A DNA stretch of 45,768 nucleotides from an uncultured Marinobacter sp. (lineage in GTDB: Bacteria; Pseudomonadota; Gammaproteobacteria; Pseudomonadales; Oleiphilaceae). Position 1 is the first letter of the stretch; every line of letters begins with the position of its first letter. Location: positions 1-45,768 of the forward strand of contig NZ_CANLBK010000008.1 in NCBI RefSeq assembly GCF_947488835.1. Reading direction: 5' to 3'. The translations under genes and the position numbers were made by a program. Shown piece by piece: positions 6,129 to 15,646 of this stretch. A model generated the notes under the pieces. That model searched no databases, was not told the origin of the DNA, and saw nothing but the letters and a program-made list of their open reading frames with translations.

Positions 6129-8967
6129 CTGGTGGCTGCTGAAGGATAAGATTCCGGGCTTCGTTGGCGCCCAAACCCGCTCCACCCGTCACGACACGCA
6201 GAGCGCTGTCTCTGTTCAGTACTGAGTCGTGGAAGGTGGCTTTCAGCTCTTCAAGGCTGACAGCATTAACGGCCTTTGCGAGTTGTTCGCGGGAATCAAA
6301 GCCATCTGAGCCCCGGTCAATCTCACGCCAGTAGCGACCTGAAATCTCACCCAGTTGGCGATCCTGTTCCAAAATACTGCTGATGACTGCCTGTTTTTCG
6401 CGTTTCAGGCGCTGTTCATCCAAATTGTCGAGAGTCTCCTCAAAGCCTGCGGCGAATTCGTGAACTGCTTTGTCTATGTCGTTCTGGCTGGCGCTTGGGG
6501 ACTGAACCACAAAGCCCAGAGCGGGTGTCTCAAGCATTTCAAACGGTGTGGCATACACAATGTAGCCGAGTTGGCGCGTGGTGCGGATTTCCTCATAGAA
6601 CGGGCTGCTTATAATCTGTGCGAGCAGGCGGAAGCGGGCGCGTTCTTCAAAGCTGGTGTTCTTGCCTTGTGCGTATAGCGTGTATCCGGTGTCTGGGTGC
6701 TCTACATCCAGCGAAACAAGCATTTCGGTTGTCGGTAGCTTCCGAACTCGGCTGCGCTCAACCGCTGCAAATTCACTCTTTCCCAGCACAATGGCGTCAA
6801 TCTGCTGGGCCAGGTTAAGCGCATAGGCTTCCGTTATGTTGCCGTGTGCCAGCAGCACCGGGTCTACTTCCGAGAGCAGTGCCTCGGTGAATGATATGAG
6901 TTCATCGCGAGTGACTTCCCGAGCTGCGCGCAGCTTTTCTTCTGTGCTCCAGGCACCCTCCAGCAGAGCTGTCTGGATGAACTCGGATGTCTGGGCCACC
7001 GGCCGGTCCTTGGCTTTGTTCTGCAAGCTGTCTATCAGGTTCTGCTTGGCGATATCAAAACGCTGCTGCGTGATATGGGGTGTTGAAATCTGCATAAGAA
7101 TGCGATTCATCAAGGTGTGCAGCTTGTCGTTATAGCCACCCACGCGCACGGTGACGCCGCGCAAATGTGGGTAAATGCTGTAGTCGAGCCCGGCAAGGCG
7201 TGCGGAATAAGCCCAGGCGTTCAAGTTGCTGTTAATGCTGTCGACAAGCAAGTGTGTAAGCACGCTGCTACGGGCAGACACACGGGCTGCAGGGGTGCGC
7301 AAGCTGAAAAACACGTTGGCCTTGGGTGTGTTGAAGCGCGTATCCCGGGCAAACCATATAGCCATGCCGTCGCGGCTATTCAAGAGTTCGGGCTTGTCCA
7401 TGGTCTTGCCTGGCACCATGGTCAGGTTTTCAGGCACAAACGGGTTGGGCAGTGGAAGCCGAAGCGCATTGGCCAGCGCTCTGGGCGCTTCGGACTCAAG
7501 CCCTTGCACATCCAGAGGTTCAAGTTGCCAGGGTGTTTCATACCACGGGGTTAGGTTCGGGTTGTTCAGTTCAAGCTGCGGGGCCAGCAAATAGACCATC
7601 ACGTTCTCCGGGGTCAGCCGGGAGAGAATGGCCTGATATTGGTCGGGTGCGTAACGTTCCATCAACCAGGGTGCGCTGAGGATGTCGTCTGCCGGATAGT
7701 CCTGGAGCTGGCTAGACAGGCGCATAACTTCGTGCATGGGCTCGCTTTGTTCGCGAAAGCGAAAATCGATCTGGGCCAGTTGTTGCATTTCTTCAAAGCG
7801 CTTCTGGCTGATGCCTTGATCACGAATGACGTCGATGTATCGGAATGCCAGAGCTACGATCTCTTCCTGCCGGCTAAGGCCCTCGGGTGTAAGCGCAATG
7901 CTTATGTCCAAAGTGGCGTCTGTACCCGTATCCATCCCCATGCCGGCAGACAAGCTATCCGCCAGGCCATTCTTCTTGAGCACATCAAACAGGCTTCCCG
8001 GTCCTTCATGGCCCAAGAGGTTGGCAATGTAGCTTGCGGGTTTAGTGCGGTAGTTTTCCTGCTGCGATGGAATCGGGAACGACAGCGACAGGCTGCGGAC
8101 ATCCTTGATGGCTTCTGCAGTTACTTTTGCAGGCAGAACATCAACATCCAGCAGGCTGGCAGAGTGAATCTTAGGCTTCAGATCACGGTTCTCAATGGCA
8201 TCAAAACGCACTCGCACCATGGCTTCAAGCGCATCGAGAGACTGCGGGCCGTAAACCGCGAGCGTCATCAGGTTGGCGGAGTAATGGCTTTTCCAGAATT
8301 CGATCAAGTCCGGCCGAAGGGGATTGTCATCGGTGTTTTCAAGGGTAGTCAGATTGCCGACAGCAAACTGGTGGAATGCGTGCTCAGGGTTGCTGGCGGC
8401 TTTCTTGACTGAATAGAAGCGCCGACCATCTTCCTTTTGTTTGGCACTGAACTCCGAATGCACGGCATTGCGCTCACGGTCGACAAGCTCAGCAGTAAAC
8501 AGGGGGGCGGCAAATTGCTGGGCGAAGCGATCAAGGGCTGATTCCAGGTAGCCTGCCTGTATGTCAAAAAAGTAGTTGGTATTACGAAAAGCGGTATAGG
8601 CATTGTGGCTGCCGCCGTGGCTCTTTATGAACTGCTGATACTCGCCCGGCTCAGGGTACTTTTCTGTACCCAAAAACAGCATGTGTTCAAGAAAGTGTGA
8701 TATGCCTTCTCGCTCTTTCGTGTCATCACCGCTGCCAACAGCTACATTCATGGAGGCAGCGGCTTTTTCCGCATCTTTATCGGAAATCAGGATGGCTCGC
8801 AAACCGTTATCCAGCTCAACAAAACGGTACTCGTTTTTGTCGTTCGGGCTTTTGTCGGGGGACGTTTCCGCGATTGATGGTGAACTGACAAAGAGAAGCA
8901 AAAGCAGTGCAAGTACATGTGCAGCCAGTAGCTGCATACGAATAGTCGTCGAAAAGCTGATATGCAT
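6115..8967 (-). CDS. M16 family zinc protease, pitrilysin-like (insulinase type)
   Basis: A 950-residue protein with the inverted zinc motif H91-F-L-E94-H95 and distal ligand E172, exactly the spacing of pitrilysin/insulysin. The first ~35 residues are a signal peptide (MQLLAAHVLALLLLLFVSSPSIA), so it should act in the periplasm. Four M16 half-domains are expected at this length: the catalytic first domain (~45-260), inactive partner domains in the middle, and a last part containing FYEEIRTTRQLGYIVYATPF, the C-terminal substrate-binding motif of this family. The start is an ATG with AGAGG six bases upstream. It likely degrades peptides, as E. coli protease III (ptrA) does. I do not see recBCD next to it, so the E. 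coli context is not conserved. Confidence 0.93.
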   Translation of the reverse strand: MHISFSTTIRMQLLAAHVLALLLLLFVSSPSIAETSPDKSPNDKNEYRFVELDNGLRAILISDKDAEKAAASMNVAVGSGDDTKEREGISHFLEHMLFLGTEKYPEPGEYQQFIKSHGGSHNAYTAFRNTNYFFDIQAGYLESALDRFAQQFAAPLFTAELVDRERNAVHSEFSAKQKEDGRRFYSVKKAASNPEHAFHQFAVGNLTTLENTDDNPLRPDLIEFWKSHYSANLMTLAVYGPQSLDALEAMVRVRFDAIENRDLKPKIHSASLLDVDVLPAKVTAEAIKDVRSLSLSFPIPSQQENYRTKPASYIANLLGHEGPGSLFDVLKKNGLADSLSAGMGMDTGTDATLDISIALTPEGLSRQEEIVALAFRYIDVIRDQGISQKRFEEMQQLAQIDFRFREQSEPMHEVMRLSSQLQDYPADDILSAPWLMERYAPDQYQAILSRLTPENVMVYLLAPQLELNNPNLTPWYETPWQLEPLDVQGLESEAPRALANALRLPLPNPFVPENLTMVPGKTMDKPELLNSRDGMAIWFARDTRFNTPKANVFFSLRTPAARVSARSSVLTHLLVDSINSNLNAWAYSARLAGLDYSIYPHLRGVTVRVGGYNDKLHTLMNRILMQISTPHITQQRFDIAKQNLIDSLQNKAKDRPVAQTSEFIQTALLEGAWSTEEKLRAAREVTRDELISFTEALLSEVDPVLLAHGNITEAYALNLAQQIDAIVLGKSEFAAVERSRVRKLPTTEMLVSLDVEHPDTGYTLYAQGKNTSFEERARFRLLAQIISSPFYEEIRTTRQLGYIVYATPFEMLETPALGFVVQSPSASQNDIDKAVHEFAAGFEETLDNLDEQRLKREKQAVISSILEQDRQLGEISGRYWREIDRGSDGFDSREQLAKAVNAVSLEELKATFHDSVLNRDSALRVVTGGAGLGANEARNLILQQPPVTAK

Positions 8968-9028
8968 AAAGCCTCTGTTATCCGTTTTGGAGCCTGAATA
9001 GATACGAGCGAGCGGTGGCGAAATATGT

Positions 9029-9328
9029 TCAGTGCATCATTGTTTTGCGAGTGTGATCCGTTTGTTGGTCGAGGGTCTTGCGGGCGAGGTCTGCCGCTTT
9101 CTCACCGTCGAGTTCGCCGGACGCAATACGCTCCAGAACCGATGCCATAATAGCGACGGACTGGCGGTAGTCTGCAAACTCCGCCTGGAAAGCAGTATCG
9201 ATGGCTTGGTACACCGCTTGGATTTTTTGGTCCCTGTCCCCGGCATTTTTCGCCGTATCATTAATGGCTTTCAAGCAGGCGCGGGCAATGGCGATGTAAC
9301 GTTCGGTGTTCGGGTTGTCGTTCTGCAT
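9029..9328 (-). CDS. Small hypothetical protein
   Basis: The likely start is the ATG at 9328 (MQNDNPNTERYIAIARACL), giving about 99 residues. The frame extends upstream to 9424 with another possible start, but the added 32 residues look unconserved. It is an all-helical, soluble, Ala-rich protein (KIQAVYQAIDTAFQAEFADYR, VLERIASGELDGEKAADLAR) without Cys motifs or membrane segments. It follows the same strand as the M16 protease (61-base gap) and may share its transcript. I do not recognise a family with a function. Confidence 0.6.
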   Translation of the reverse strand: MQNDNPNTERYIAIARACLKAINDTAKNAGDRDQKIQAVYQAIDTAFQAEFADYRQSVAIMASVLERIASGELDGEKAADLARKTLDQQTDHTRKTMMH

Positions 9329-9525
9329 GCTCTGGTTTCCGGATATCGCTTGGTCTGTGAAAAGGACTGACGCCTGAAGAGGCAATAAGTTCCAGATTAT
9401 CGCATTGCTGGCAGGCTGTTTCATTGCTTTGCGGTAATTCGTCGCTGGGGAGGGCGGGCGCCGATTACTGTGCTAGTCTAAATTTTAATGTGTCGGGAAA
9501 ATGCACACTCGTCTCAAGTTGGTTT

Positions 9526-9574
9526 TAGAGTAATAGCTCTAGGTAAAACAACGGGTTACAGAGTAAAGGCTCTA
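9526..9574. promoter_or_regulatory. Paired imperfect palindromes upstream of the fatty acyl reductase
   Basis: Two near-copies of one palindrome: TAGAGTAATAGCTCTA at 9526-9541 and CAGAGTAAAGGCTCTA at 9559-9574. Both have AGAG/CTCT arms and a six-base spacer. Their centres are 33 bases apart, about three helical turns, so two dimers would bind the same face of the DNA. A third short inverted repeat, AGAC-TTTG-GTCT, is at 9636-9647. The gene-free stretch 9329-9701 otherwise shows no coding signal. Candidate operators for the acyl reductase. Confidence 0.45.
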
Positions 9575-9701
9575 AAATAGACCGATACATGAAGGTTGCA
9601 ATTAAGTACAATGCCGACCGTTAAAGTTCGTTATAAGACTTTGGTCTAAGACGGTTGGCATGGATAGACAACAACAGAGCAACAAGCAGGGTGGATTATC
9701 A

Positions 9702-11687
9702 ATGAATTATTTCCTGACCGGTGGTACCGGGTTTATTGGCCGTTTTCTTGTGGAAAAATTATTGGCACGCGGCGGCACTGTGCACCTGCTGGTGCGAGAG
9801 CAGTCCCTGGGTAAGCTTGATGCATTGAGGGAAGGATGGGGTGTCGATGAATCCCGTGTGAAGGCCGTCATTGGCGACCTCACTAGCAAGAACCTGGGTA
9901 TAGATGCCAAAACCCTGAAAGCACTGGCAGGAAAGGTCGATCACTTTTTCCACCTCGCGGCCGTTTACGATATGGGCGCCGATGAAGAAGCCCAACAGGC
10001 CACGAATATTGAAGGTACGCGAGCGGCGGTAAATGCTGCCGGCGCGATGAAAGCAAAGCACTTCCACCATGTTTCATCTATTGCTGCCGCGGGCCTGTTC
10101 AAGGGCATTTTCCGCGAGGACATGTTTGAAGAAGCCGAAAAGCTGGATCACCCCTACCTGATGACCAAGCACGAATCTGAGAAGGTTGTGCGAGAAGAGT
10201 GCAAGGTGCCGTTCCGCATCTACCGGCCGGGCATGGTGGTTGGCCATTCGAAAACGGGCGAAATGGATAAGATCGATGGCCCCTATTATTTCTTCAAAAT
10301 GATCCAGAAAATTCGCCGCACACTGCCTCAGTGGGTGCCGACGATTGGTGTTGAAGGTGGTAGGCTGAACGTTGTTCCCGTGGACTTTGTGGTGGATGCA
10401 ATGGATCACATTGCGCACCTGGAAGGCGAGGACGGCAAATGCTTCCATCTTGTGGATACCGACCCGTATAAAGTCGGCGAAATTCTCAATATTTTCTGCG
10501 AGGCTGGCCACGCTCCCAAGATGGGCATGCGTATTGATTCCCGCATGTTCGGGTTTATTCCGCCCTTTATTCGCCAGAGCCTGAAGAACCTGCCGCCGGT
10601 TAAACAGATCACCAGTTCGATACTTGATGATTTGGGTATTCCACGTTCCGTTCTGTCTTTCATTAATTACCCCACGCGCTTTGATGCTCGCGAAACCGAG
10701 AGAGCGCTGAAGGGAACGGGCATTGAGGTACCACGCCTTGAGGATTACGCCCCGGTGCTTTGGGATTTCTGGGAGCGCAACCTTGATCCCGATCTGTTCA
10801 AGGATCGTACGCTGAAAGGTACGGTGAGTGGCAAGGTGTGCGTGATTACCGGTGCTACCTCAGGCATTGGCTTGGCAACGGCTGAAAAGCTGGCAGAAGC
10901 CGGCGCTATCCTGGTGATTGGTGCCCGTACAAAAGAAAAGTTGGACGAAGTTGCTGCTTCTCTGGAAGCCAAAGGCGGCAATGTACACGCCTACCAGTGT
11001 GATTTCTCCGATATGGATGATTGCGACCGATTTGTGAAAACCGTACTGGATAACCATGGCCACGTAGATGTGTTGGTGAACAATGCGGGCCGTTCGATCC
11101 GTCGTTCGTTGTCCCTGTCGTTCGATCGCTTCCACGACTTTGAGCGCACCATGCAGCTGAACTATTTCGGCTCAGTACGTTTGATCATGGGGTTTGCGCC
11201 TTCCATGCTTGAGCGTCGTCGTGGGCATGTGGTGAATATTTCATCCATTGGCGTTCTTACCAACGCTCCGCGCTTTTCTGCTTATGTGGCATCGAAGTCG
11301 GCACTGGACGCTTTCAGTCGCTGTGCGGCGTCTGAATGGTCTGATCGCAACGTAACCTTTACCACTATCAATATGCCGTTGGTGAAAACGCCAATGATTG
11401 CACCCACCAAGATCTACGATTCCGTGCCGACCCTGTCGCCGGAAGAGGCTGCTGATCTGGTGACCAATTCAATCATTGATCGCCCCAAGCGAGTTGCTAC
11501 GCGCCTTGGTATCACCGCGCAGGTATTGCACGCACTGGCGCCAAAGGTGGGCGAGATCGTGATGAATACCGGCTACCGCATGTTCCCGGACTCAGCTCAG
11601 GCATTGAGTGGGAAGTCTACTGAAAAGCCCAAGGTGTCCACAGAGCAAGTGGCATTTGCAGCTGTGATGCGAGGCATCCACTGGTAA
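9702..11687 (+). CDS. Bifunctional fatty acyl-CoA / acyl-ACP reductase (fatty alcohol-forming)
   Basis: A 661-residue fusion of two Rossmann dehydrogenases, matching the size and, as I remember it, most of the sequence of the Marinobacter aquaeolei VT8 fatty acyl reductase (Maqu_2220). The N-terminal part has NADPH-binding GGTGFIG (7-13) and a Y152-x-x-x-K156 catalytic pair, typical of extended SDR/male-sterility-2 reductases. The C-terminal part is a classical SDR: TGATSGIG (383-390), NNAG (460-463), Ser514/515, Y528-x-x-x-K532. Together they reduce acyl-CoA or acyl-ACP via aldehyde to fatty alcohol, which wax ester synthase then esterifies. The start at MNYF is chosen over ATG 9660 for its GGGTGG site and family length. 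It is monocistronic, closed by a strong terminator. Confidence 0.95.
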   Translation: MNYFLTGGTGFIGRFLVEKLLARGGTVHLLVREQSLGKLDALREGWGVDESRVKAVIGDLTSKNLGIDAKTLKALAGKVDHFFHLAAVYDMGADEEAQQATNIEGTRAAVNAAGAMKAKHFHHVSSIAAAGLFKGIFREDMFEEAEKLDHPYLMTKHESEKVVREECKVPFRIYRPGMVVGHSKTGEMDKIDGPYYFFKMIQKIRRTLPQWVPTIGVEGGRLNVVPVDFVVDAMDHIAHLEGEDGKCFHLVDTDPYKVGEILNIFCEAGHAPKMGMRIDSRMFGFIPPFIRQSLKNLPPVKQITSSILDDLGIPRSVLSFINYPTRFDARETERALKGTGIEVPRLEDYAPVLWDFWERNLDPDLFKDRTLKGTVSGKVCVITGATSGIGLATAEKLAEAGAILVIGARTKEKLDEVAASLEAKGGNVHAYQCDFSDMDDCDRFVKTVLDNHGHVDVLVNNAGRSIRRSLSLSFDRFHDFERTMQLNYFGSVRLIMGFAPSMLERRRGHVVNISSIGVLTNAPRFSAYVASKSALDAFSRCAASEWSDRNVTFTTINMPLVKTPMIAPTKIYDSVPTLSPEEAADLVTNSIIDRPKRVATRLGITAQVLHALAPKVGEIVMNTGYRMFPDSAQALSGKSTEKPKVSTEQVAFAAVMRGIHW

Positions 11688-11713
11688 GCAGAGATCGTTC
11701 GTAACACTGAATC

Positions 11714-11740
11714 AAAAAAACCCGCTATGCGGGTTTTTTT
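11714..11740. terminator. Bidirectional rho-independent terminator
   Basis: A run of seven A, stem CCCGC, loop TAT, stem GCGGG, then seven T. It works in both directions and separates the acyl reductase (plus) from the convergent rnt gene (minus). Confidence 0.9.
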
Positions 11741-11754
11741 GGGGCTGCTGTTTG

Positions 11755-12411
11755 CTATTCGCTTTCGTCCATCATAAAGGGGGGCGGAAACCCACCCAGA
11801 TCCAGCCAACGATTCACAATCCCGCAGAACAAATCGGCTGTTTTTTCTGCATCGTAAGCTGCGGAATGGGCTTCCTTGTTGCTAAATGGAATGCCGGCCA
11901 ATTTGCAGGCTTGCGCAAGCACCGTGTGCCCATAGGCCAGTCCGGCCAGGGTGGCAGTGTCGAATGTGGAGAAGGGGTGGAACGGGTTTCGGTTGATTTC
12001 TGCCCGCTGTGCTGCGGCAAAAACAAAGTTGTGATCGAAGGTCGCGTTGTGACCTACCAGAACGGCTCGTTTGCAATCGTGTGCTTTTACCGCTTTGCGG
12101 ATGGGGCGGAATATTTCACTCAATCCTTCGCGCTCGGGTACAGCCTCACGCTCCGGATTCCAAGGGTCTATTCCGGTGAAATCCAGCGCAGACTGCTCCA
12201 GGTTGGCGCCCTCAAAAGGGTCAATCTGTTGCAAGTGGGTTTCTGCACGGCGCAAGCGGCCGTCTTCGTCCATGGTCAGCATCACCGCAGCTATTTCCAG
12301 CAGAGCATCACGGTCCGGGTTGAATCCACCGGTTTCCACATCGACAACGACGGGCAGGAAACCACGGAATCTGCGGGACATTGGGTGCGATTGTCTGTTT
12401 TCGTCAGTCAC
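11755..12411 (-). CDS. rnt: Ribonuclease T
   Basis: A 218-residue DEDDh 3'-to-5' exonuclease that trims the CCA end of tRNA and the 3' ends of stable RNAs as a homodimer. The four acidic metal ligands and the general base are visible: D24 and E26 in VVVDVETGGF, D126 in GHNATFDHNF, H182 and D187 in HSAAYDAEKT. Length and the N-terminal MSRRFRGFLPVVVDVE agree with the family. It lies 44 bases behind pyrC on the same strand, an arrangement also known in pseudomonads. Confidence 0.95.
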   Translation of the reverse strand: MTDENRQSHPMSRRFRGFLPVVVDVETGGFNPDRDALLEIAAVMLTMDEDGRLRRAETHLQQIDPFEGANLEQSALDFTGIDPWNPEREAVPEREGLSEIFRPIRKAVKAHDCKRAVLVGHNATFDHNFVFAAAQRAEINRNPFHPFSTFDTATLAGLAYGHTVLAQACKLAGIPFSNKEAHSAAYDAEKTADLFCGIVNRWLDLGGFPPPFMMDESE

Positions 12412-12455
12412 TAAAACTCCGGTCTTGGCCGTTTATCAAGGAATTAGGGGCAGGA

Positions 12456-13487
12456 TTATACCTGGCGCCAGTTGATGGTTTCGCCTGCTTTTAGCGGAAC
12501 GATGGTGCCGTCCGCGAGGGGTAGTTCGTTGGGCATTATCCAAGGCTCCCTCACCAGTGTAATGGTATCGGTATTTCGTGGAAGACCATAGAAATCCGCA
12601 CCGTTAAAACTCGCAAAGGCTTCCAGTTGATCGAGAATGCCAAGCTCTTCAAAAATATCTGCATACAGACCGATCGCACCGTACGCGGAATAGCAGCCTG
12701 CACAGCCACAAGCAGCTTCTTTCTTGTCTTTTGCATGGGGGGCAGAATCTGTTCCCAGAAAGAATCGCTTGTCTCCGCTGGCGACGGCATCCCTCAGGGC
12801 TTGCTGGTGGCGATTGCGCTTGAGAATCGGAAGGCAGTACAGGTGAGGGCGGATCCCGCCCACCAGCATGTGATTGCGGTTGTACATAAGGTGCTGAGGC
12901 GTAAGCGTTGCAGCCAAGTTGCTGCCCTGATAATGCCGAACAAACTCCGCGGAATCAGCGGTGGTTATGTGTTCAAGTACAACCTTGAGGTTGGGAAACG
13001 CCTCCAGTGTCGGGGCTAGTACTCGCTCGAGAAACACTTTCTCCCGGTCAAAAATATCAATGTCTGTATCGGTAACCTCACCATGAACAAGCAACAGCAT
13101 GCCGCACTCTGACATGGCTTCCAGTACCGGGTAGATGTTGCGGATGTCCTGCACGCCGGACGCGGAGTTGGTGGTGGCCCCCGCAGGGTAAAGCTTGGCT
13201 GCAACAATACCCTCTGCGCTCGCTTCGAGGATGTCCTCTCGACTGGTGGACTCGGTCAGATAAAGCGTCATCAATGGCTGGAAGGCGGTTCCTTCGGCGG
13301 CTGCCAGAATGCGGTTCCGGTATGCCGAGGCTTCAGCGGCATTGGTTACCGGGGGCGCAAGATTCGGCATGATGATCGCTCGCCCGAAACAGGCAGCGGT
13401 TGCAGGCACAACGCTCTTCAGGGCGTCGCCGTCGCGAACGTGAAGGTGCCAGTCGTCAGGGCGCACAAGAGTAAGCTGATCGGTCAT
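12456..13487 (-). CDS. pyrC: Dihydroorotase, class II
   Basis: A 343-residue zinc amidohydrolase cyclising carbamoyl aspartate to dihydroorotate in pyrimidine synthesis. Metal ligands are visible: H14 and H16 ([11 protein letters not shown]), carbamylated K98 ([13 protein letters not shown]), H135 (LLVHGEV), H173 (LEHITT) and D247 ([14 protein letters not shown]). The downstream Cys pair ([11 protein letters not shown]) is typical of this class. It is the first gene of the pyrC-rnt unit, divergent from motY across 140 bases. Confidence 0.97.
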   Translation of the reverse strand: MTDQLTLVRPDDWHLHVRDGDALKSVVPATAACFGRAIIMPNLAPPVTNAAEASAYRNRILAAAEGTAFQPLMTLYLTESTSREDILEASAEGIVAAKLYPAGATTNSASGVQDIRNIYPVLEAMSECGMLLLVHGEVTDTDIDIFDREKVFLERVLAPTLEAFPNLKVVLEHITTADSAEFVRHYQGSNLAATLTPQHLMYNRNHMLVGGIRPHLYCLPILKRNRHQQALRDAVASGDKRFFLGTDSAPHAKDKKEAACGCAGCYSAYGAIGLYADIFEELGILDQLEAFASFNGADFYGLPRNTDTITLVREPWIMPNELPLADGTIVPLKAGETINWRQV

Positions 13488-13628
13488 GGTCTGGTTTCCG
13501 CAATGCCTTAAAAAAGTTGGCAGATTATAGCAGAAGGTGCCAGTGATTGTTTTTCCTCTGGTCGATTAAAGAACACGGGGCGGGTGCCGTTAAACAGGGA
13601 AACCACGAAACATCCGTGAAACAACGGT

Positions 13629-14555
13629 ATGGCTGTTATGGCACGCGCATTCACTAAAAGAACACAGAATCTGTTGGCAACGCTGGCGCTCGGCATTCTT
13701 CTGCCCGGGCCCGGCCAAGCCGCAAGCTATGGTGCGGGAATATCGAACAGCCAGTGGTATCTTGCCGAGTCCGTTTTCGAGTGTTCGTTGGTGCATGATG
13801 TTCCAGGTTATGGCCGGGCTGTTTTTCGCCACCGTGCCGGGGAAGATCTGTCATTTTTTCTGGAATCCGAATCCCATCTCATGCGCCCCGGGCGAGGCTC
13901 TCTTTTTGTTGAGGCGCCACCGTGGCGCCCCGGGGTCGCTCCACGCTCGGTAGGCACGGTTGATGTGTCTGAAGGGCTTCGGCAGGTGTCGCTTGAAACC
14001 CGTCATGCGGTAATTCTTGCGCAAAGCCTGCTGGACGGCATGCGCCCCACCGTTACCCGGGATTCCTGGTACGACGGAAGCCCGGTGCGGGTGCAGGTCT
14101 CGAATATTAACTTCAACGGGCAGTATCAGCGCTATAGGTCATGCGCCGCGAATCTGTTGCCGGTTAACATTGATCAGATCGGGCGTTCACGGGTGGCGTT
14201 TTCAAGCGGCAGCGCAACGCTCTCGGGTGCAGACATGGATCTGTTGGATGATATTGTTGCCTATTTAATGGCGGATTCCACAGTAGAGCGGGTCTTTATT
14301 GATGGGCATACCGACCGAGTTGGCAGTCGAATAGACAATCGTGCGCTTTCTGAGGAGCGCGCCAATGTAGTGGCAGACTATTTGAAAGATCGCGGGATAG
14401 ACCCCGACTTGATTACCGTGCGGGCTCATGGTGATCAGTATCCGGTGTCCAGAAACTATGGCGAAAACCGTCGCACAACCATACGTTTGCAGCGGGAGGG
14501 CGAGCGCCCGGGCTTACAACAAGCTAATGGCTATGGTGGCGCCAGCGCAGGCTAA
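13629..14555 (+). CDS. motY: MotY-like OmpA-family flagellar T-ring protein
   Basis: A 308-residue exported protein. The N-terminal hydrophobic stretch (LLATLALGILLPGPGQAAS) is a signal peptide. The mature N-terminal ~150 residues, beginning SYGAGISNSQWYLAESVFEC, match the MotY-specific domain that associates with the basal body. Residues ~185-290 form an OmpA-type peptidoglycan-binding domain (FIDGHTDRVGS, DNRALSEERANVVADYL). MotY anchors the stator of polar flagella. Its position beside pyrC is the same as I recall in Pseudomonas, which supports the assignment. ATG 13629 is used; ATG 13638 is equally possible. Confidence 0.85.
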   Translation: MAVMARAFTKRTQNLLATLALGILLPGPGQAASYGAGISNSQWYLAESVFECSLVHDVPGYGRAVFRHRAGEDLSFFLESESHLMRPGRGSLFVEAPPWRPGVAPRSVGTVDVSEGLRQVSLETRHAVILAQSLLDGMRPTVTRDSWYDGSPVRVQVSNINFNGQYQRYRSCAANLLPVNIDQIGRSRVAFSSGSATLSGADMDLLDDIVAYLMADSTVERVFIDGHTDRVGSRIDNRALSEERANVVADYLKDRGIDPDLITVRAHGDQYPVSRNYGENRRTTIRLQREGERPGLQQANGYGGASAG

Positions 14556-14564
14556 GGAAACCCG

Positions 14565-15488
14565 CTAAATCGAACTCAATACGTCCAGATGGGCGTTTAC
14601 GCTTTCTGCGAGAGCTTTCAGGTGATAACCACCTTCCAGCGTTGAAATAATACGGTCGTTGCTATGTTCGCTTGCAACGCTTGTCAGCATTTCGGTCAAC
14701 CAGCGGTAGTCCTCGGTTTCCAGATTCAGTTCCGCCATCGGATCAAGCCGGTGGGCATCAAACCCAGCAGATATCAGAATCACCTGAGGCTTGAAGGCAT
14801 TCAGGCGCTTTATCCAGCCTGCTTCTACCTGTTTCCGGTAATCCGCGGAAGAGCACTCTGCCTCTATGGGAATGTTCACGATATTGTCAGCTTGACGATG
14901 TACGTGGGAGTGGGGGTAAAGCGGGTGCTGGAAACTGGAGCACATCAGTATCCGCTCATCTCCACTCACAATGTCCACAGTTCCGTTACCTTGATGCACA
15001 TCAAAATCGACAATGGCAACTCGGTCAAGATGATGGAAATTGAGCGCGCGCATGGCAGCCAAAGCAATGTTGTTGTAAAAACAAAAGCCCATGGACTTTG
15101 TGCGTTCAGCATGGTGACCGGGGGGGCGTGCGCAGATAAATGCGTTGGTTACCTGGCTACTCATAACCATGTCGACTGCTTGAATGTTTGCACCGGCCGC
15201 AAGCCTTGCGGCGCGCAGAGTATCGGGCATCATGGCAGTATCCGGATCGGTGAAGACCCGCCCCCGTGAGGGCTGCAACATATCTAGCTGCTGCAGGTAG
15301 CTTTCCGGGTGCACGCTCAAGAGCTGGTCGCGGGTAATTTCTTCCGGGCGTACCCAGTCTAGTTTTTCCGCGATACCGGTGTCGGCGATGTAGCTGATGA
15401 TGGCTGCCAGGCGGGCTGGGCTTTCGGGGTGCTCCGGCCCCATGTCGTGTTTCATGCAATCATCATGAGAAAAAAATGCGGTGGTCAT
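14565..15488 (-). CDS. Histone deacetylase family protein (AcuC / acetylpolyamine amidohydrolase-like)
   Basis: A 307-residue zinc-dependent deacetylase. The dyad H125-H126 is in RPPGHHAERT. Zinc ligands are D163 and H165 (DFDVHQGNGT) and D244 (SAGFDAH), and the glycine-rich loop EGGYH is near residue 287. The bacterial class includes AcuC-type protein deacetylases and acetylpolyamine hydrolases; sequence alone does not separate them. It is divergent from a PatZ-like acetyltransferase (158 bases between starts) with a palindrome midway. That pairing favours reversible lysine acetylation of metabolic enzymes, analogous to AcuA/AcuC of Bacillus acting on acetyl-CoA synthetase. That last point is inference. 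Confidence 0.92.
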   Translation of the reverse strand: MTTAFFSHDDCMKHDMGPEHPESPARLAAIISYIADTGIAEKLDWVRPEEITRDQLLSVHPESYLQQLDMLQPSRGRVFTDPDTAMMPDTLRAARLAAGANIQAVDMVMSSQVTNAFICARPPGHHAERTKSMGFCFYNNIALAAMRALNFHHLDRVAIVDFDVHQGNGTVDIVSGDERILMCSSFQHPLYPHSHVHRQADNIVNIPIEAECSSADYRKQVEAGWIKRLNAFKPQVILISAGFDAHRLDPMAELNLETEDYRWLTEMLTSVASEHSNDRIISTLEGGYHLKALAESVNAHLDVLSSI

Positions 15489-15531
15489 AATTCTCGAAAC
15501 GTCCCAGCTATACTTGTATTTTCTTTGATCT

Positions 15532-15550
15532 TATCAGGGATAACCTGATA
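15532..15550. promoter_or_regulatory. Palindrome between deacetylase and acetyltransferase genes
   Basis: TATCAGG - GATAA - CCTGATA, perfect 7-base arms with a five-base spacer, lies 44 bases from the deacetylase start codon and 96 from the acetyltransferase start. It is AT-rich with no T-run, so an operator is more likely than a terminator. It could control both divergent genes. Confidence 0.5.
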
Positions 15551-15646
15551 GCGCCGAGTTTCTTTAGCCGTATAAGGGTAGTAGGCATTTCACAAGGGCT
15601 CATCAATGCATAATATAGCGTTAACAACCTATCAAGGAGAGAGAGC

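Noticed and set aside
7639..8412. 257-codon frame opposite the M16 protease
   Set aside because: Antisense shadow of a protein with intact zinc motifs.
11752..12414. 220-codon plus-strand frame opposite rnt
   Set aside because: Mirror of a conserved gene with no recognisable motifs.
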